A stretch of 64,000 bases of DNA from Caldithrix abyssi DSM 13497. Its GTDB lineage: Bacteria; Calditrichota; Calditrichia; Calditrichales; Calditrichaceae. The translations under genes were made by a program, and so were the position numbers. This document shows, in pieces, positions 26,053 through 35,700 of this stretch (its first letter is position 1; each line of letters begins with the position of its first letter). The notes under the pieces are model-generated. The model was not told where the DNA came from. It searched no databases and was given only the letters and a program-made list of their open reading frames with translations. The stretch lies in assembly GCF_001886815.1 (NCBI RefSeq), contig NZ_CP018099.1, positions 2,416,501 to 2,480,500 of the forward strand, given 5' to 3'.

Positions 26053-27340
26053 GGCTCTACTGGGATTTTTGTGAAAAACAAAAATAATCCTTAGATTGAG
26101 TTTATGAAAGATAAAGAATTATTTAAACAGATTTTGGGACTTTCGCATCCCTGGGAAGTGTCTAAAGTTGACTTAGATATTGCGAATGAGGAAGTAGAAA
26201 TAGAGATTATCTATAAGTCAAAAAAAGGTTTTTGTCCCGAATGCGAAGTGGAATATGATATTTATGATCATCGCGAAAAACGTCGTTGGCGGCATTTGGA
26301 TACATGCCAAATGAAGACCTATATTGTCTGCAAAGTTCCCCGCATTAAATGCAAGGAACACGGAGTAAAAACGATCAAAGTTCCTTGGGCAGAAAAGTCG
26401 AGTCGAACGACTTTATTATTTGAACGTTTTGCTATTGAGTTATTACTGGCCTCCAAAAACCAGAGCAAAACGGCACAATTTTTACGGATCAGCTTTGATA
26501 TGCTTCATCATATAATGAGCAAAGCAGTGGAACGCGGGCTATCACGCCGAACGGAAGAGGACATTAAATATATCGGGATAGATGAGAAGAGTATGAAAAG
26601 AGGTCATACTTATGTAAGCGTATTATCCGATAGTGAAAGAAGACGTGTAATAGATGTAAGTGAAGGTCGCACAACAAGCTCTGCCAGTTCCTTAATAAAC
26701 AAGGGATTAACAGAGAAACAAAAGGAGGGCCTCAAAGCGGTCAGTATGGATATGTGGAAAGCTTTTATTAAAGCTGTTCAAAAGGAGCTTCCCAATGCTT
26801 CCAAAGTGCATGACAAATTTCATATAATGAAGTATTTAAATGATGGAGTGGATAAAACCAGACGAGAGGAAGCCCGTAAATTACAAAAATCTAATGATAA
26901 AACCTTAGTGAAAAGTAAATATTTATTTTTAAAGAATCCGGAAAATATGACGGACAAGCAATTATCGCGTTTCAGAAAAATTCAAGAACTTAACCTTATC
27001 ACTTCCCAGGCTTGGGCGGCCAAAGAGAACTTCAAAGAATTCTTTAGGAGTGAAACAATAAATGATGCGAAATTCTTTTTTGCGGAATGGTATCAGGATA
27101 TTAAGGGACGTTCTTTAAATAAAATGATTAAAGTAGCAAAAATGCTCATTGCTCATTCAGATGGCTTATTAAACTATATAAGATATCAGATAGATAATTC
27201 AGTAGCCGAATGGTTGAACGGCAAGATACAGGAGATAAAAACAGTTGGTAGAGGCTTTAGAAAATTTGAAAATTTTAGGATAGCAATACTTTTCTTTCTT
27301 GGTAAATTAGACCTTTTTCCACAGGAATCCCAGTAGAGCC
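26053..27340 (+). mobile_element. Insertion sequence of the ISL3 family
   Basis: The element is 1288 bp. The left end reads GGCTCTACTGGGATT, then TTTGTGAAAAA; the right end, reverse-complemented, reads GGCTCTACTGGGATT, then CCTGTGGAAAAA. These are imperfect inverted repeats of about 26 bp. One full-length transposase lies between them. Flanking 8-mers (ATTTTTTA and AAATAAAT) are not identical, and the right flank does not continue the interrupted array-end unit. The expected target duplication is therefore missing, and a deletion or rearrangement on the right is likely. Confidence 0.92.
26104..27336 (+). CDS. ISL3-family transposase
   Basis: A 410-residue DDE transposase. The N-terminal zinc-binding region has CPECEVEYDIYDH, then RRWRHLDTCQ and CKVPRIKCKEHG, as in ISL3 proteins. 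The catalytic domain includes YIGIDEKSMKRGHTYVSVLSD (first Asp, about residue 159), KAVSMDMWKAFIKAV (second Asp) and a C-terminal NSVAEWLNGKIQEIKTVGRGFR (catalytic Glu region). The frame is intact and occupies almost the whole element, ending four bases before its right tip, so the element may still be active. It starts 51 bases inside the left end. There are no accessory genes. Confidence 0.95.
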   Translation: MKDKELFKQILGLSHPWEVSKVDLDIANEEVEIEIIYKSKKGFCPECEVEYDIYDHREKRRWRHLDTCQMKTYIVCKVPRIKCKEHGVKTIKVPWAEKSSRTTLLFERFAIELLLASKNQSKTAQFLRISFDMLHHIMSKAVERGLSRRTEEDIKYIGIDEKSMKRGHTYVSVLSDSERRRVIDVSEGRTTSSASSLINKGLTEKQKEGLKAVSMDMWKAFIKAVQKELPNASKVHDKFHIMKYLNDGVDKTRREEARKLQKSNDKTLVKSKYLFLKNPENMTDKQLSRFRKIQELNLITSQAWAAKENFKEFFRSETINDAKFFFAEWYQDIKGRSLNKMIKVAKMLIAHSDGLLNYIRYQIDNSVAEWLNGKIQEIKTVGRGFRKFENFRIAILFFLGKLDLFPQESQ

Positions 27341-27593
27341 AAATAAATTTTATTAAAAAAGGCAAAACCATGCTAATTTGCCATGCTTTAATTGAATTTA
27401 ATTATGCTAAGAGAAAAATTAAAAAGGATAATTCTCCAATAATCAACTGCTTAATTAGCGATATTCCGGCGGCAATATACATCCTGGTAATGGACTCTAA
27501 GCTTTTGCTCGTGCTAATCATGTTTAGTATTTCGCATAAAATTTTAAAAAATAAAGTTTCATATGAACTCAAAACTATCATAAGGAGAGCTTT
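27341..27593. other. Short non-coding gap before the tubulin-like operon
   Basis: This A+T-rich stretch should hold the promoter of the four-gene operon. A 75-codon frame (27370-27597) overlaps the next start but lacks a ribosome site and recognisable content. AAGGAGAGC sits seven bases before the ATG at 27594. Confidence 0.5.
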
Positions 27594-30500
27594 ATGAATG
27601 CTCAATACAAAATCCCGACTATTCTCCTGGGTATTGGCGGGACCGGGGGGCGGATCGTAGACCAATTAGCCGGAATGTACTACCGGCTTGAAGAGGAACA
27701 TCGAAACAATATCCCAACTGAATTCCTGGTGCTGGATACCGACGTCAATGATATTAATAGAATCAAACATATTGAACCGCAAAAAGTATTTAGAATATCA
27801 CGCAACTATTCTATAAAACAGTACATAGAATTGCATAATAATGGGCGAGATATCGAAGGCTGGTTCCCGATCTTATATCAATACCTGCACAACAAGTCAG
27901 TATTGGAGGGCGCCGGTCAAATTCGCATATTAGGAAGGCTGGCCCTGTACGCCATGTTTGAACAGCCGGGTTTTGAAGAGCGCGTTGCAAGCGAAATTCG
28001 AAATACGTTACGACAATGGCACGGTCAATTAGGGAATTTGCGTATTTTTTTGATCGGTTCCATTTGTGGCGGAACAGCCTCGGGTATTCTCATTCCTCTC
28101 ACCCTGTGGTTGCACAAAGAATTTAATGCCTTGCATCCTCAAATCAAAGGGGTCTTCTTTTTGCCGGGAATTTATACCAATGCCTATAATCTTCCCATTA
28201 ATCAACATGAACGTCTGCGTGTAAATGCTTATGCGGCGCTTAAAGAAATCGAAAATATGTTCCGCTTTATTTACGGTCTGTATGATCGGGATCAAAATGG
28301 CCTAAAACCTCGCCCCCTCCATTTCGACTTTCACCCCCAATATCGGAACTTTCAAATCACCAGCAATCAGCAGTTGTTTAAAATGGTATATCTGGTGGAT
28401 TTTGAAAACATGAAAAACCAGCACCTGGTAAAAAGAGGCGAAGAATATGAGAATCTGGTGATTCACGGTATTTTCAATCAACTTTACACGCCAATCGCCA
28501 GCGCTCAGGGTTCTATTGAAGATAATAATATCATTCAAACTCTACAGACTTTAGGAAAACAAAAGTTAACCAATATTTATTGTACATTTGGCGTGGCGGC
28601 CGTGGAATATCCTTACGACGATTTGCTAAACTATTTAGCGCATCAATACAGTATTCGCACCATCTCCGAAAACTGGCTAAAGATCGATCGAGAATTTGAA
28701 GCGCGCAAAAAAAATTATGATATGCAGCGCCAGCAGGGCATTTTAAATCTTCCCGAACTCCGTTTAGAAAAAGAATATGTCTCCATTTTCGAATCCTTCA
28801 GCCAGAATGATACATTTTTTAATACTATTTCCAAGCGATTTAACATACAGGTGGAAGGGACAAACCTTACTGTTAATCAGGCCGATCATTATATTGAAGC
28901 TCTGGAAAAGCATCTATTAAACGAGCTACGGACTAATGAGTTGTATTTTAACTTTGCGTACAAGTATGCAAGAGGTATTGACGCCGAAACCCTGAAAGAA
29001 GAAGCAGACCCCGCGGATGCCATTGCTACTTTTGAACAAGATTTTGAAGAAATGAGACTCAAATTGAACCGCCCTGGCGACCAGGTGAGCGATATGGTGT
29101 TTAGACAATCTGTGTTGGTGGGAGAAGAAACTCCGGATGGCCAATTGTTAGAAATTCATTTGCAAAATTACATTCGAAAAGACTCACCTCATCCCATCGG
29201 GGTGCGTTATTTTTTGTATAAAGTAATGCTAAATTTGGAATCAAAAATCGAAAATATTGAAAAAGAATTGTTGCAATTAAATGATCAATTTAATTGGTAC
29301 CAATATAAGGCATTTGATGATCCTGAAACCGAAGAAATCGAAAACGCCACCATGCGTTTTGATAGGATTCGCAATTCTGGTCTTATAAAACGTATGTTGA
29401 AGATTAATAAATTCTTAGAGAATTACAGCAATGAGGCAAGCAACCATATCCACCATTTAAAAAAGTACATGGAAGAATATGCTTTGCTGAAACTCTTTAA
29501 ACGGATCTACGAAGAAGTGGATAATATTGTCGAAGAATATGAGACTTTTTTTGATTCTTTACCCACTCTCATTCATCTGGTGCAGGTAAAAATTTCAGAA
29601 TTAGAAAACATGCACGATGCGCGCCAGAAAAATTCATTTAAACATTATATCTTTGCCAGCGCAGAATTGAAAAGAAAATTATGGGAGCAGGAGAAGTTTC
29701 GTCTGACCACCTTTAATGATCCTAAAATAAATCATGAAATTTATGAGTTACTTTTTAAAACCTATTATAACCGTTATCGTTCATCGTTTACTCTCTCGCG
29801 GCGACGTAAAATCCACTCTACCTATCCCCACAAATTCATAGATATTTTAATCCCGCGTTGTGTGGATGTGGTGCGTTCCTCAATCGGCGGTAATTATAAT
29901 TTAAATTTTGCTGAAATTTTCAGGAAACGAATCGAATTGGAGAATCCCGACATGGAACCTCAGGAAATTGAAAGACTATACATCCAGGAAATTAAAATGC
30001 TTCTCAAATCCCTGTTCAACAGGGCAGAAGGATTTTTGCAGGTAGTGGATGACCGTAATATACAGACGATGATTTTTTTAGGAATTCATGAAGATGTTTT
30101 AAACTACCTGAGAAATACCATAAACGATTTCGATGCATTTATCCAGCAGGAAGCCGGTCAGCAAACCATATCGGATAACTTTTTTAACAATAGAATTATC
30201 CAGGCCTATCGCGTTCGTTACGGAATTACGGCTAAAGACATGGCTCGCTTTCATTTTAAAGATGGCGAATATTACCGAGCCTATCAAAAGTGTATTAAGA
30301 ACATCTTTCAATCAGATGATCCTGAAGTTTTTCCGAATGATGTGTTGCCGCATTTAGATAAAAACTGGCATAAATATGGCTATTTGCCCGGCATATTTGA
30401 AGAAGAAATCGATCTTTACAACCGAATGAAAATGACGGCGATTACTGCGGGAAGACTAACTGACACCATCAATATTCAAAAGAGCCACCGTGCGCAAAAT

Positions 30501-31010
30501 GAAATAATTGTAAGATGGCAGTGGCCGGGAGAACTGCTGCAAGAAAGTTTTATGAAAAAAATATCGCCTTCTACTTTTTGCATGATCCATTACTGGCTGG
30601 ATGATCATGCAGGCTATATTCCCAGATTTCTGGACGAATTTAAAAATTGGGTTTTTAATTCAAACACCTATGACGAAAAAATATCTCATTTTCTACGTGT
30701 GTGGAAAGAACTAATGAAAAGCCTTCAGGAAGAACGAGGCAACTTAGATAATCAAACGTTTATTTACAACCTGGCGAAGCAGCTTTTGCCGATGTATAAG
30801 TATTTGGTAATGAACCAGGAAGGAATTTCGGATGACGAAAAATTCAAGCAATTCAACGCAGGACTTCAAAAATTTTCGGATTTACTCAACAAAAATACAA
30901 AGCTCCATCAGGATGAAAAAAACAATTTAACGAACATGATCGAAAGCGTTAACACGGCAGATGTAAAAGAGTTAGAGACGATTTTAACTCAATCGGAAAT
31001 TTTACTTTAA
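27594..31010 (+). CDS. Tubulin/FtsZ-like GTPase, very large
   Basis: A 1138-residue protein. Residues 8-30 hold PTILLGIGGTGGRIVDQL, the first nucleotide-binding loop of the tubulin/FtsZ superfamily. EFLVLDTDVNDINRI then follows as in these GTPases, and IGSICGGTASGILIPL (Cys158-Gly164) is the tubulin signature loop GGGTGSG with modest changes. This N-terminal third fits the 'tubulin-like' family (PF13809 type). The remaining ~750 residues are mainly helical, with coiled-coil-like runs and no recognised domain. It could form filaments or act as a GTP switch. No membrane segment is seen. It is gene 1 of a four-gene operon, with 9 bases to the next start and the AAGGAGAGC site in front. It is far longer than FtsZ (~380 aa) or TubZ. 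Confidence 0.78.
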   Translation: MNAQYKIPTILLGIGGTGGRIVDQLAGMYYRLEEEHRNNIPTEFLVLDTDVNDINRIKHIEPQKVFRISRNYSIKQYIELHNNGRDIEGWFPILYQYLHNKSVLEGAGQIRILGRLALYAMFEQPGFEERVASEIRNTLRQWHGQLGNLRIFLIGSICGGTASGILIPLTLWLHKEFNALHPQIKGVFFLPGIYTNAYNLPINQHERLRVNAYAALKEIENMFRFIYGLYDRDQNGLKPRPLHFDFHPQYRNFQITSNQQLFKMVYLVDFENMKNQHLVKRGEEYENLVIHGIFNQLYTPIASAQGSIEDNNIIQTLQTLGKQKLTNIYCTFGVAAVEYPYDDLLNYLAHQYSIRTISENWLKIDREFEARKKNYDMQRQQGILNLPELRLEKEYVSIFESFSQNDTFFNTISKRFNIQVEGTNLTVNQADHYIEALEKHLLNELRTNELYFNFAYKYARGIDAETLKEEADPADAIATFEQDFEEMRLKLNRPGDQVSDMVFRQSVLVGEETPDGQLLEIHLQNYIRKDSPHPIGVRYFLYKVMLNLESKIENIEKELLQLNDQFNWYQYKAFDDPETEEIENATMRFDRIRNSGLIKRMLKINKFLENYSNEASNHIHHLKKYMEEYALLKLFKRIYEEVDNIVEEYETFFDSLPTLIHLVQVKISELENMHDARQKNSFKHYIFASAELKRKLWEQEKFRLTTFNDPKINHEIYELLFKTYYNRYRSSFTLSRRRKIHSTYPHKFIDILIPRCVDVVRSSIGGNYNLNFAEIFRKRIELENPDMEPQEIERLYIQEIKMLLKSLFNRAEGFLQVVDDRNIQTMIFLGIHEDVLNYLRNTINDFDAFIQQEAGQQTISDNFFNNRIIQAYRVRYGITAKDMARFHFKDGEYYRAYQKCIKNIFQSDDPEVFPNDVLPHLDKNWHKYGYLPGIFEEEIDLYNRMKMTAITAGRLTDTINIQKSHRAQNEIIVRWQWPGELLQESFMKKISPSTFCMIHYWLDDHAGYIPRFLDEFKNWVFNSNTYDEKISHFLRVWKELMKSLQEERGNLDNQTFIYNLAKQLLPMYKYLVMNQEGISDDEKFKQFNAGLQKFSDLLNKNTKLHQDEKNNLTNMIESVNTADVKELETILTQSEILL

Positions 31011-31019
31011 GAAAAGCCA

Positions 31020-32711
31020 ATGCATATTCACATTATCAATCAGAATACAGAATCACCGTTGCGGGCACAGGGGCTTCTCATTCTTTTTGGGCTGCTTAAA
31101 GAGAATCCGGAGAAAATCACCATTCTGGATGAGACATTAAAAGAATGGGAATGCGCGACAGATGAAAAACTGTTTTCGGTTGTAGGATTGCCGCGCGAAA
31201 GACATGTGGAATACCTGCGTCTGAGAATTCTAGTGGGCGAAAGTCAGGTCAACCTGTGGATGCTCCCTTCCGGGAAAAATAACCCTGATATCATAAACGC
31301 TATTGCCAGCGATCTTAAACCTATTAACAACAGCCAACAGGTAATCAACATTTTGTTGGCGCAAAATTATCCTTCCCAAAATATTCAATTGCCCGTAGTT
31401 GAATTTACTGATAAGAAAAATTTATTGATTTTTATTATAGCGCTTTCACAATGGCTTTTGAATGATCAGGAAATAGAGGATGCAGATAAATTTAATATTT
31501 TGGAGCAATTGATACCGACACAATGTTGGGAATTAATAATAGAAAAAGGGGGCTTGAACCCTCAGGAAATTTATAATGCGTATGAGGAGATCAAGCAATT
31601 GGCCTCTGATGAAAAAGAAGAAAAAGAAATTCCGGATTCTTTCTGGCAACCGGTCGACACTTTGGCAGCCCCGGTTAATAAGGAAGACTGTCCTATGAAT
31701 ACGTTAAATTTAAACGAATCGCAGGCAGCATTAGCAATCAAAAATCCTCATGAAGCATCCAGGCTGAATGATTGGTTCAATTCAGTGCGAGAGGAAATAT
31801 TAAAAAACATTAAACAGAATACGCACAAACTGGGGGAGTGCTTTCAAAAGCGTTATGAAGAAATTATTAATAAAAACGACCCTTTAATTCTTCAAAAAAA
31901 TGAAATCGAGTCCATTTACACACCTCAAAAATATCAGACCCTATTTAATGAGATCGAAAGGCGCCAGAAAAATCTGGAAGCTGAACAAAAAGAAAATTTG
32001 CCCATTAATTTATTTAATGAAGTTCAACAAAAAATCGAACAGTTAGAACAACGCATGTTTCAGGCGGTCAATACTATCAAACGCACTATCCCTGAACGTA
32101 ATATCGTAATTCCAGCTGCCCTGTCTATTTTGTTAACCATTCTGTTCTTCGGAATCCCTCTATTTTTAACAATACCGGATGCACGACCACCCATGGAATG
32201 GAAAGAGTTAAAAATGGACCTGGTTTGGCTTGGCGCTCTATTGTTATTAATATCACTATTTGCAGTTTATATCTACAAAAAAGAAAAAAAGAAGATCGAG
32301 TCCGAAATTAATGCCTTAAAAAATCAATTGCAGGCCATTCAGGAAAAATTAACTAAATTGTATGAAGCACATGCCAAAGCCCATACCTTGCAAATGCAAT
32401 TAAATATACTCCTGCAATTAAAAGAAAAATTGTTGGAACATAAACAAAAGATGGAAGTGATTTCACAGAAAAAGAATGCGCAAATGACATTGCTGAACGA
32501 CTGGCAAACAAATATTATACGTCCATTGGAAGAAGAGATTAATTCTGTTTCTAAAAAAAAAGTGGTTTCTCAGCCTTCTCCATTGAAAGTGTTTTTGCAG
32601 AATGGGGCCCAAAATACAAACATTGAAATGACAAGTGATTTGATTGTTTCTACGGCCCGCCAAAATACGTTGTTAATTAAGCTTGAAAAAGCAAACAATG
32701 GGAGTTCATGA
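31020..32711 (+). CDS. Membrane-anchored coiled-coil protein of the tubulin-like operon
   Basis: A 563-residue protein of no recognised family. The first ~230 residues look globular (IHIINQNTESPLRAQGLLILFG at the start). Charged helical heptads follow around 290-355. Two membrane helices are predicted at about 361-384 (AALSILLTILFFGIPLFL) and 403-420 (WLGALLLLISLFAVYI), then a long coiled coil at about 420-510 rich in Glu, Lys and Gln, and a short C-terminal tail. Both large parts probably face the cytoplasm. It resembles a membrane adaptor or tether that could dock the GTPase encoded upstream. It overlaps the next gene by four bases (ATGA), so translation is coupled. No catalytic motif is seen. 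Confidence 0.6.
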   Translation: MHIHIINQNTESPLRAQGLLILFGLLKENPEKITILDETLKEWECATDEKLFSVVGLPRERHVEYLRLRILVGESQVNLWMLPSGKNNPDIINAIASDLKPINNSQQVINILLAQNYPSQNIQLPVVEFTDKKNLLIFIIALSQWLLNDQEIEDADKFNILEQLIPTQCWELIIEKGGLNPQEIYNAYEEIKQLASDEKEEKEIPDSFWQPVDTLAAPVNKEDCPMNTLNLNESQAALAIKNPHEASRLNDWFNSVREEILKNIKQNTHKLGECFQKRYEEIINKNDPLILQKNEIESIYTPQKYQTLFNEIERRQKNLEAEQKENLPINLFNEVQQKIEQLEQRMFQAVNTIKRTIPERNIVIPAALSILLTILFFGIPLFLTIPDARPPMEWKELKMDLVWLGALLLLISLFAVYIYKKEKKKIESEINALKNQLQAIQEKLTKLYEAHAKAHTLQMQLNILLQLKEKLLEHKQKMEVISQKKNAQMTLLNDWQTNIIRPLEEEINSVSKKKVVSQPSPLKVFLQNGAQNTNIEMTSDLIVSTARQNTLLIKLEKANNGSS

Positions 32712-35700
32712 GTGTGGATGTAATTCTCATAGCCATTACGCTGGTAATACTTTTGATGTTTTTTTTAATCAGGTCTTATCGCAATCCGCACCTGCATTTT
32801 TTCCCCATGATTGCGGCGTTAGTAATCTTTAGTTTTTCTTTTTGGGGCGCAGAATCTTTTAATGAGCTTTTCAATTGGTTGGACAGACAATTACAAATCC
32901 ATCTGGGGATTGTACTTCCTGCTTTTTTTTATAATTTTGCAATCTGGTCTGTAAACCTGATGCTCCTCATATTATTATTAATCGTTCGGTGGATACTCAT
33001 TATATTAGAAAAAATTTTACAGAGATTAACCGCGCACAAGTTGTCTTTCCCCGCTTATTATACGTATGGAATACGTTATTATTTACTAAAACGATTTAAT
33101 GGAATTAAGACCGTTTTAACCGGAGGCTGGATTATCATCAGCGGATTTGTTCTTCTGGGAATCTATCTTTCAGTAAATGGTACCTTGAATTTTTTCCCTC
33201 TGCTACTATGGGCGCCCCTTGTGGCTGTTGTGTATGAAGCGGCTGTTTATTTTTCCGGCGAGATTCGTTGGATCGACATGCGTCTGCCCATTTCTTTCGA
33301 AAAGCCTGCCTTGCGCTGGATTGATACCTACAATAAAATTTTTTCCATGTACAGGGAGCATTTCGATTCACATATCCTGTACCATTTAATATATCGAAAA
33401 CAATATATGAAGAATACGAATCAGACAAAAATTATCAGTGAACTGCAGGAGCAGGATGTTTTAATTACCGATCCGTTTAACGACCGGATATTATCCGTAA
33501 TTGCAGAAACGATATCTTATTATCTCTCGCATGGGAAAAAAGTTATCGTTCTTTCACATCATGAACACTCTTTGCAAGAATTTTACCACTCTATGAATCC
33601 CGTTTTAGAGAACGAGTTGTATATTTATTCGCGGGACATTTATTTTAATCAACCGCTAATCGATCCTCTTTTGATGGCCTACCGCATCTATTTCATTACC
33701 TTTGACAAGTGGGAAGACTGGATCGATACCGACAGGTGGAGTGCATTGGCCGCCAATACCGGTCTGATGATTGTTCTTCATCCTGGCCAGATGTACCCGG
33801 AGCTTCATGCCCAAATCGCTCAAATATTCAAAAAAAGTGATTTGCCCGAAAGACTCAGAATGTTGATTATTGCCGAAAAATGGCAGAATATCGAAGAGAG
33901 CGTGCGTTTATTGTACCGCCGTCGCAGGCTACTGGAAGTGCAGTCTCTGCAGTCCAATACATTTAAACGTTATTTGATTTTATGGGAAGGACGGCAAAAT
34001 TATCACCAAAAAGTTTTCTTGAATGTCAATTATTTACCACCTCCTGCAATTTTGAGCCTTGTTCCTTTACATTATGGCATTCCATCCATCTACTGGCTTG
34101 ATGCCGGTGATTTTGAACGTGATAGCATCGAAACTCTGGAGGGGGCAATTCGCCAACAAAACGCACAGATAAAAAATTTGAACAATACTTCCGTAAATGT
34201 GGATAAATTTTGTCTCCAATCTTCATGGCGTGTATGGAGAACAGGCAGCAGCCGCTTTAGTTTTATTTTCGATAGATTTTTCAATTTGCCTTTTCTGCTC
34301 AACTATCTGGAAAAGCATGGCGCTCTGGAACTGGAATTTATCAATATTTTATCAGACCAATACTTACTCCGCTCCTATTTTTTGGCTAATCTAAAATATT
34401 TTCTTATTACGCCACATCAGGAAGCTTTATTCCCGATTACCACCTGGCCTTCTACCTCTGTTAAACAAGTTCTCATCTCCTTACTACGCACCCTGTTGCA
34501 TAAATCCCTGACTGAACCAGAGCTGGAAAGCATGTTTTTTTATGATAAATCATTCTGGGATAAAGTTTATAAATTTATTGATCCAAATTCGGATAAACCA
34601 TTTGAATATAAGGCCCATAAGCTAAATCAACTAATCGCTATTTTTATTGAGAATGGAAATGATACGCAACTTATCAAAGAACATTACCAATGGGATGACC
34701 AAAACCAGGCGTATGTTAAATATTTCCCCGTGATCCAGGTAAAAGAAGACCAACTCATACCAAATAAAGATTTTAGCTTCCATCTGGCAGGGGATACTGA
34801 TAAAAGAGAATTATTATTCAAACACATTATTACACTGGACAATATTATCTATCATTTGCACCTCAATCAGATCATTATTTTGCATTTACCCGACCAGCAG
34901 AAGGATGATGTCAAGGCTTATCGCATTGAAAATATTGATGTCGATCAGCGCAAGGTTTTTGTGCAACATCAAACACCGCAGTCTTTACAAATCCTGATTC
35001 CATCCGTGGAATTCAGAATCGAGGTTAATATTCCCTTTGAGGAAACCAGTATCATAATACAGTCCAAAACAGTTGAGTACAGGCAGTGGCTATGTCGTTA
35101 CACACGCAAGGTGCGAAAAGTGCTAAAGTTTGTCGGAGAGCCCACTCTCTTGCCTAAAGAATTTCAGATACTTGATGCGAAAAATGTTTATCCGCAAAGT
35201 TTGCTCGAAAAAAACTTTCCCATTGCCCGGGCGCTTAGTATCCACCTGCAATTAAAGAGCGCGGGGTCATCCCACGATTTTAAACGCATCGCTTTTACGC
35301 TTAGCCTCCTTTTACAAAAAATGCTAAAAAGTCTCTTTCCCAGCGCCTTTCCGCAATTAAAAGTTTTTTCGCCACAGGCCTGTAATTTGTTAAACCAGCA
35401 AAAAGAAGAATATCCAATTGGGACAGGTTTGCATCTTTTATATCCGGTTGTAACAGATAAGGGGGACAAATCCTTTCCCGTTTCCGGATCAATAGATATC
35501 TGGATTTTGGAAGAAAGCGAGATCGGGTTGGGCGTGTGCGAATATCTTTATAACAGCAAACTTTCCAATTTGTGGGATATTTTAGAAGATTTTCTCTGTT
35601 TTATGAAAGAAAACGACGTTGCCGCAGATGACTTATATTTTCATGTGAGCGGAGACGAGCGTGACCAATTTCCTTACGACTTTGACGGCACCCTGGAAAT

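Noticed and set aside
27370-27597. 75-codon frame before the tubulin-like gene
   Set aside because: It has no ribosome site and no recognisable content, and it overlaps the well-placed start of the next gene.
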